Origin: Clostridium fessum
Lineage (GTDB): Bacteria; Bacillota; Clostridia; Lachnospirales; Lachnospiraceae
Direction of reading: 5' to 3'
Length of the DNA stretch: 64,000 bases
NCBI RefSeq assembly: GCF_003024715.1
Contig: NZ_PYLO01000002.1
Span: 434,001-498,000, forward strand
Part shown: positions 60,675-64,000 of the stretch, one piece after another
How positions within the stretch are numbered: position 1 is the stretch's first letter
Layout of the letters: each line of letters starts with the position of its first letter
Position numbers and translations under genes: made by a program
Notes under the pieces: model-generated
What the model was told of the DNA's origin: nothing
The model's database searches: none
Seen by the model: the letters and a program-made list of their open reading frames with translations, nothing else

Positions 60675-62588
60675 TCAAGCCTTTACAAATTGATCCTTCG
60701 TCTCCGCGCACTCCGGGCACACCCACTCGGCGGGAAGCTGCTCAAAGAGCGTACCCGGCGCGATCTCGCCGTCCTCGTCGCCCAACTCCGGCACATACTC
60801 GTAGCCGCAGCCGCTGCAGACGTAGCGGTCGCCGATGGGGGCGGGCTTCGGCGGTGTGGGCCGCTTCATCTTTACCATAGGCGGCGCGGGCAGCTTTTCG
60901 CCGCTATCCAGCGCAGCAGTGAGCAGGGGCAGGATCTCCTCCACATCGCCCACGATGCCGTAGTCGCAGTTCTTGAAGATAGGCGCGTTACCGTTCTTAT
61001 TGATGGCCACGATGGTGGAGGCGTCCTTGATGCCCTTAAGGTGCTGGGATGCGCCGGAGATGCCACAGGCGATGTACAGATTGCCGGTGAACTTCTGACC
61101 GGACATACCCACATAGCGGTTCAGCGGCAGATATTTGAGAGTCTCCGCCACAGGGCGGGAAGAACCGATGGCCGCGCCGGCAGCCTTGGCCAGCGACTCT
61201 ACCAGTTTCATGTTCTTTTTCTCCCCGATGCCCTTGCCCGCGGAGACCACCCGCTCCGCCTGCGGGATGGGCGTATCCATAGGGATGCCCACGGAGAAGT
61301 CGTGACCATCCTTCTTCAGCGCCGCTACAAGGTCGGCCACCTGCTGGGCAGCATCCCCTTCCCGGAAGATGGTCTTTTTGCGAATGCCGGTGATGGGCGC
61401 GGGTTTCTTGGCCGCCGAACGGCTCTCGCCGCCGGAGCTCTTGCCCAGCCTGCCCACCAGATGAGAGGCGATGACCACCCGCTGGATCTCGTTAGTGCCC
61501 TCGTAGATGGTGGTGATCTTGGCGTCGCGGTAGGCCCGTTCCACCTCCATGCCCTTGAGGAAGCCGCTGCCGCCGTGGATCTGCAAGGCATCGTTGGTGA
61601 CCTCCAGCGCGATGTCCGAGGCGTACATCTTCGCCATGGCGGACTCCATGCCGTAAGGCGCGTGCTGCTCCTTCAGCTCCGCCGCGGAGTAGATGAGGAA
61701 CCGGGCGCAGCGCAGCTTGGTGGCCATATCCGCCAGCTTGAAGGCGATGCTCTGCTGGGCCGCGATGGGCTTGCCGAACTGGACGCGCTCCTTGGAATAG
61801 CTCAACGCGTGCTCAAACGCGCCTTGGGCGATGCCCAGCGCCTGCGCGGCGATGCCGATGCGTCCGCCGTCCAGCGTGGACATGGCAATCTTGAAGCCCT
61901 CGCCCTCCTTGCCCAATAGGTTTTCCTTGGGAACCTTCACGTCGTTGAAGATCAGCTCCGCCGTGGAGGAGGAGCGAATGCCCATCTTGTCATAGTGGTC
62001 GCCGAACTCAAAGCCCTTCCAGCCCTTCTCCACGATGAAAGCGGAGATGCCCCGGGTGCCGATGTCCGGCGTGGTGACGGCGAAAACCACATAGGTGTCC
62101 GCCTTAGGGGCGTTGGTAATGAAGATCTTGCCGCCGTTGAGGAGGTAGTAGTCCCCCTTATCCAGCGCCGTGGTCTCCGTGCCGCCGGCGTCGGATCCGG
62201 CGTTGGACTCCGTGAGGCCGAAGGCGCCGATCTTCTCGCCCTTGGCCAGCGGAACCAGATATTTCTTCTTCTGCTCCTCGGTGCCATAGGCGAAAATGGG
62301 CCATGAGCCGAGGGAGACGTGGGCGGAGAGGATTACGCCCGCGCCGCCGTCCACACGGGCCAGCTCCTCCACCGCGATGGCGTAGCTCAGGGCATCAAGA
62401 CCGGCACCGCCGTACTCCTTGGGGTAGGGAATGCCCATCCAGCCCAGCTTACCCAGCTTCTTGACAGCCTCCTCGGGAAACTCATTGTTCTGATCCATTA
62501 AAAATGCGAGGGGCTTGATCTCCTCCTCCGCAAAACTCCGGATCTTCGCGCGCAGCTCTTCGTGCGCCGCCGTGGTTTGAAACAGCAT
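60675..62588 (-). CDS. Acyl-CoA dehydrogenase-EtfA-rubredoxin fusion
   Basis: The 637-residue protein combines three domains. Residues 1 to about 380 form an acyl-CoA dehydrogenase ([19 protein letters not shown]/substrate segment; catalytic base region [10 protein letters not shown]). About 400-570 match the EtfA FAD-binding C-terminal domain ([32 protein letters not shown]). About 585-637 are a rubredoxin ([10 protein letters not shown] and WVCPECAE, four Cys ligands). The fusion can in principle take electrons from an acyl-CoA through FAD to rubredoxin, whose partners next door are flavodiiron proteins. Substrate unknown. Confidence 0.93.
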   Translation of the reverse strand: MLFQTTAAHEELRAKIRSFAEEEIKPLAFLMDQNNEFPEEAVKKLGKLGWMGIPYPKEYGGAGLDALSYAIAVEELARVDGGAGVILSAHVSLGSWPIFAYGTEEQKKKYLVPLAKGEKIGAFGLTESNAGSDAGGTETTALDKGDYYLLNGGKIFITNAPKADTYVVFAVTTPDIGTRGISAFIVEKGWKGFEFGDHYDKMGIRSSSTAELIFNDVKVPKENLLGKEGEGFKIAMSTLDGGRIGIAAQALGIAQGAFEHALSYSKERVQFGKPIAAQQSIAFKLADMATKLRCARFLIYSAAELKEQHAPYGMESAMAKMYASDIALEVTNDALQIHGGSGFLKGMEVERAYRDAKITTIYEGTNEIQRVVIASHLVGRLGKSSGGESRSAAKKPAPITGIRKKTIFREGDAAQQVADLVAALKKDGHDFSVGIPMDTPIPQAERVVSAGKGIGEKKNMKLVESLAKAAGAAIGSSRPVAETLKYLPLNRYVGMSGQKFTGNLYIACGISGASQHLKGIKDASTIVAINKNGNAPIFKNCDYGIVGDVEEILPLLTAALDSGEKLPAPPMVKMKRPTPPKPAPIGDRYVCSGCGYEYVPELGDEDGEIAPGTLFEQLPAEWVCPECAETKDQFVKA

Positions 62589-62610
62589 ATGGGTACCTCC
62601 TCTTAAAATT

Positions 62611-63042
62611 TTACAGCTTGCTTGTATCTTGGGGATCGGATCCGCCGGTCAGCAGCCTGCGCAGGCTCACGGCACGGAACGCCTCGTCCTGCTTTTGCTG
62701 CAAGGCCGCCAGCTGACAGTGGATGGCGCACCGCCCATGCTTGTCCTGCCAGCGGCATTCATATCCCGGCTCCATGCAGGCGCACAGGATGCCCCGCTCC
62801 CCCACGACCCCCATGAGATCGTAGAGGGAGGTCGCGTCCAGATCGCAGGACAGCGCGCAGCCGCCGAGGGCGCCGCGGCTCACCCGCACCAAATTGCCGG
62901 CGGAGAGCTTGCGCAGAATCTGGTAGGCAAACTGATTGGGGATCAATTCCGTTTCCGACATCTCGGCCACCGAATGCTTCTCCCCGTCCAGCAGCACCCG
63001 CAAAATGCGCAGTGCGTAGTCCGTCTCTTTGGTGATGATCAT
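62611..63042 (-). CDS. Rrf2-family regulator with Cys cluster
   Basis: The protein is about 143 residues from ATG 63042. It has a winged helix (ITKETDYALRILRVLL; FAYQILRKLSAGNLVRVSRG) and a Cys-rich segment (CACMEPGYECR ... GRCAIHC, about 92-114) suited to an Fe-S or other metal centre. It probably senses oxygen, NO or iron-sulfur status and controls its own operon through the palindrome at 63087-63109. Confidence 0.92.
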   Translation of the reverse strand: MIITKETDYALRILRVLLDGEKHSVAEMSETELIPNQFAYQILRKLSAGNLVRVSRGALGGCALSCDLDATSLYDLMGVVGERGILCACMEPGYECRWQDKHGRCAIHCQLAALQQKQDEAFRAVSLRRLLTGGSDPQDTSKL

Positions 63043-63077
63043 GCTCCACATCCTCTTTTCGCTTGCTTGTTAATGCC

Positions 63078-63109
63078 ATTATATCAATCTTGATAAATTT
63101 TATCAAGAT
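63078..63109 (-). promoter_or_regulatory. Promoter and Rrf2 operator of the oxygen-defence operon
   Basis: On the minus strand TTGATA (63101-63106) and TATAAT (63078-63083) are 17 bases apart. The perfect palindrome ATCTTGATAAA-T-TTTATCAAGAT (63087-63109) covers the -35 box and spacer. Confidence 0.88.
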
Positions 63110-63253
63110 AATTTTCAAAAAAATATATCGTTTTAACACAGACCGCTCCAGCCCGGGTCAGCTTCGCTTTCCATTCAGCGAAAAGCCATGTTCCTTACAA
63201 TATAGAAGCCGAAAAAGCTGTGCCGTGGCAGTCCGCCGAAAGCAGAAAAGACT
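63110..63253. other. Intergenic
   Basis: No gene is seen between the promoter and the mobilization remnant. Confidence 0.4.
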
Positions 63254-63406
63254 ATGCCTGAAAACCAGAAAGCGGAGAAATTGGTTGGGGCTCGCAGGGG
63301 TCGCCCACCCAAGGCGGATAAGGCGGTCCCTGGCAAGTCCAAGGCAAGCACCAAAGTGCGTGCTTTTCATTTTATATTCGACACATTATGTTATGATATG
63401 CAGTAA
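63254..63406 (+). pseudogene. Mobilization-protein N-terminal fragment (MobC-like)
   Basis: The 50-codon ORF starts MPENQKAEKLVGARRGRPPK and continues ADKAVPGKSKASTKVR, the basic N-terminus of small MobC-like relaxosome proteins, then turns into unrelated residues at about 63370. It is a broken gene abutting the alarmone synthetase. Confidence 0.5.
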
Positions 63407-64000
63407 ATGTTCCATCTTACCGTCCCATTCTCTGCTGGAATCGGCGCACTCTTTCAGTTCAGTTTCGACTTCAGCATTTATCGGCAAGTTTTTCTTATAG
63501 CGGATGGTATGCTCAAGGCTTGCCCAGAAGTCCATAGCGATTGTACGGAGTTGTATCTCCACCGGCACATGGATCACTTTTTCCGCAAAGAATACCGGCA
63601 GCCGGAGCGTCAGGTGCAGACTGCGATAGCCATTTGGCTTAGGGTGTGAAATATAATCTTTCTCTGTGATGATTTCAATGTCAGACTGTTTTTTTAAGCA
63701 CTTTGCCAAAAAGAACACATCCTCCTCGAAAGAGCAGATCACCCGCACACCGGCAATATCCATGATATTTGTCTGCATGGTCGGAAAATCCAGAGGAAGT
63801 CCGCGTTTCTGCATCTTATTCATAATGCTGGACGGCGACTTCAAGCGGCTTTTTATACTTTCTATCGGATTGCGATCATGCTGCAATGAAAACTCTTCGT
63901 TTAGAATTTCCAACCTGCTTTCCAGTGCTTTCAGCGCACATCGGTATTGCAGCATGACTTCCTGATACCTGCGATTTTCGCTTAAAAGGCGCTGGCACTG
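63386..64000 (-). CDS. Small alarmone synthetase (RelA/SpoT domain), partial
   Basis: The frame is open to the right edge, so the N-terminus is outside the window. It has the RelA/SpoT synthetase domain: IKSRLKSPSSIMNKM (GDP/ATP contact), DIAGVRVICSF, KPNGYRSLH and VPVEIQLRTIAMDFWASLEH. There is no HD hydrolase or TGS domain visible. It makes (p)ppGpp from GTP/GDP and ATP under stress. Confidence 0.92.
   Translation of the reverse strand, partial: QCQRLLSENRRYQEVMLQYRCALKALESRLEILNEEFSLQHDRNPIESIKSRLKSPSSIMNKMQKRGLPLDFPTMQTNIMDIAGVRVICSFEEDVFFLAKCLKKQSDIEIITEKDYISHPKPNGYRSLHLTLRLPVFFAEKVIHVPVEIQLRTIAMDFWASLEHTIRYKKNLPINAEVETELKECADSSREWDGKMEHLLHIIT

Noticed and set aside
59636-60880. Long plus-strand ORF (414 codons) opposite the flavodiiron gene
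   Set aside because: Antisense shadow of a gene with all diiron ligands conserved.
60690-61919. Long plus-strand ORF (409 codons) opposite the acyl-CoA dehydrogenase fusion
   Set aside because: High-GC antisense shadow; the minus-strand protein has full domain motifs, while the plus-strand translation is low-complexity and unrecognisable.

Overview
The window looks like a chromosomal segment of a gut-type anaerobic Firmicute (Clostridia, most likely Lachnospiraceae). The basis is AGGAGG-type ribosome binding sites, family assignments read from the proteins (LeuA, ThrE-type exporters, AI-2E transporter, Rrf2 and HxlR regulators, flavodiiron proteins), sigma-A-like promoters, and many decayed pieces of Gram-positive mobilizable elements. 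No rRNA, tRNA or CRISPR array was seen. Base composition shifts visibly: moderately GC-rich up to about 20 kb, a patchwork of AT-rich stretches in 20-30 kb and 38-53 kb, and GC-rich blocks at 43-47 kb and 53-63 kb. This suggests a backbone interrupted by an accessory mosaic.

Left part (1-20 kb), mostly minus strand. A surface-polysaccharide operon runs LicD-like phosphotransferase, flippase, class V aminotransferase, LicC-like nucleotidyltransferase, DUF2142 membrane protein, three GT2 glycosyltransferases and DUF2304. It probably builds and decorates a glycopolymer with a nucleotide-activated small amino compound. Next come a split threonine/serine exporter, an XRE-cupin regulator, an amidohydrolase, leuA, a PAP2 phosphatase, a MATE exporter and a type II restriction-modification pair. 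Two copies of a ~165-bp near-perfect palindromic element sit just upstream of two start codons.

Middle part (20-43 kb) holds a lone prepilin, a MATE exporter with small upstream ORFs, an Asp/Glu racemase-family protein, an intact IS200/IS605 element (tnpA+tnpB), an AI-2E transporter, a TetR/GNAT pair with a clear operator (plus a decayed duplicate of the tetR start), a flavodoxin, and a Zn/Cd-type P-ATPase with its own HMA protein and operator. Then come two tandem class-M-like sirtuins divergent from an Rrf2 regulator, a CGGC/ArsR/AraC cluster, small redox enzymes, remnants of an ATPase-plus-partner module (three partial copies in the window), and a CHASE-GGDEF-PAS cyclase.

Right part (43-64 kb) has a two-component system divergent from a CXXC small protein / ferredoxin-type membrane protein / TlpA lipoprotein operon that ends in a decayed msrAB. 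A CNNM/CorC protein follows, preceded by what looks like an acidic leader peptide overlapping a terminator. Next is a scrambled defence region (MobA/L relaxase piece, XRE piece, HEPN protein, HsdM-HsdS deletion fusion). Finally there is an Rrf2-controlled oxygen-defence island: an acyl-CoA dehydrogenase-EtfA-rubredoxin fusion, two flavodiiron proteins, an oxygen-dependent ribonucleotide reductase, thioredoxin and a damaged thioredoxin reductase. A small alarmone synthetase runs off the right edge.
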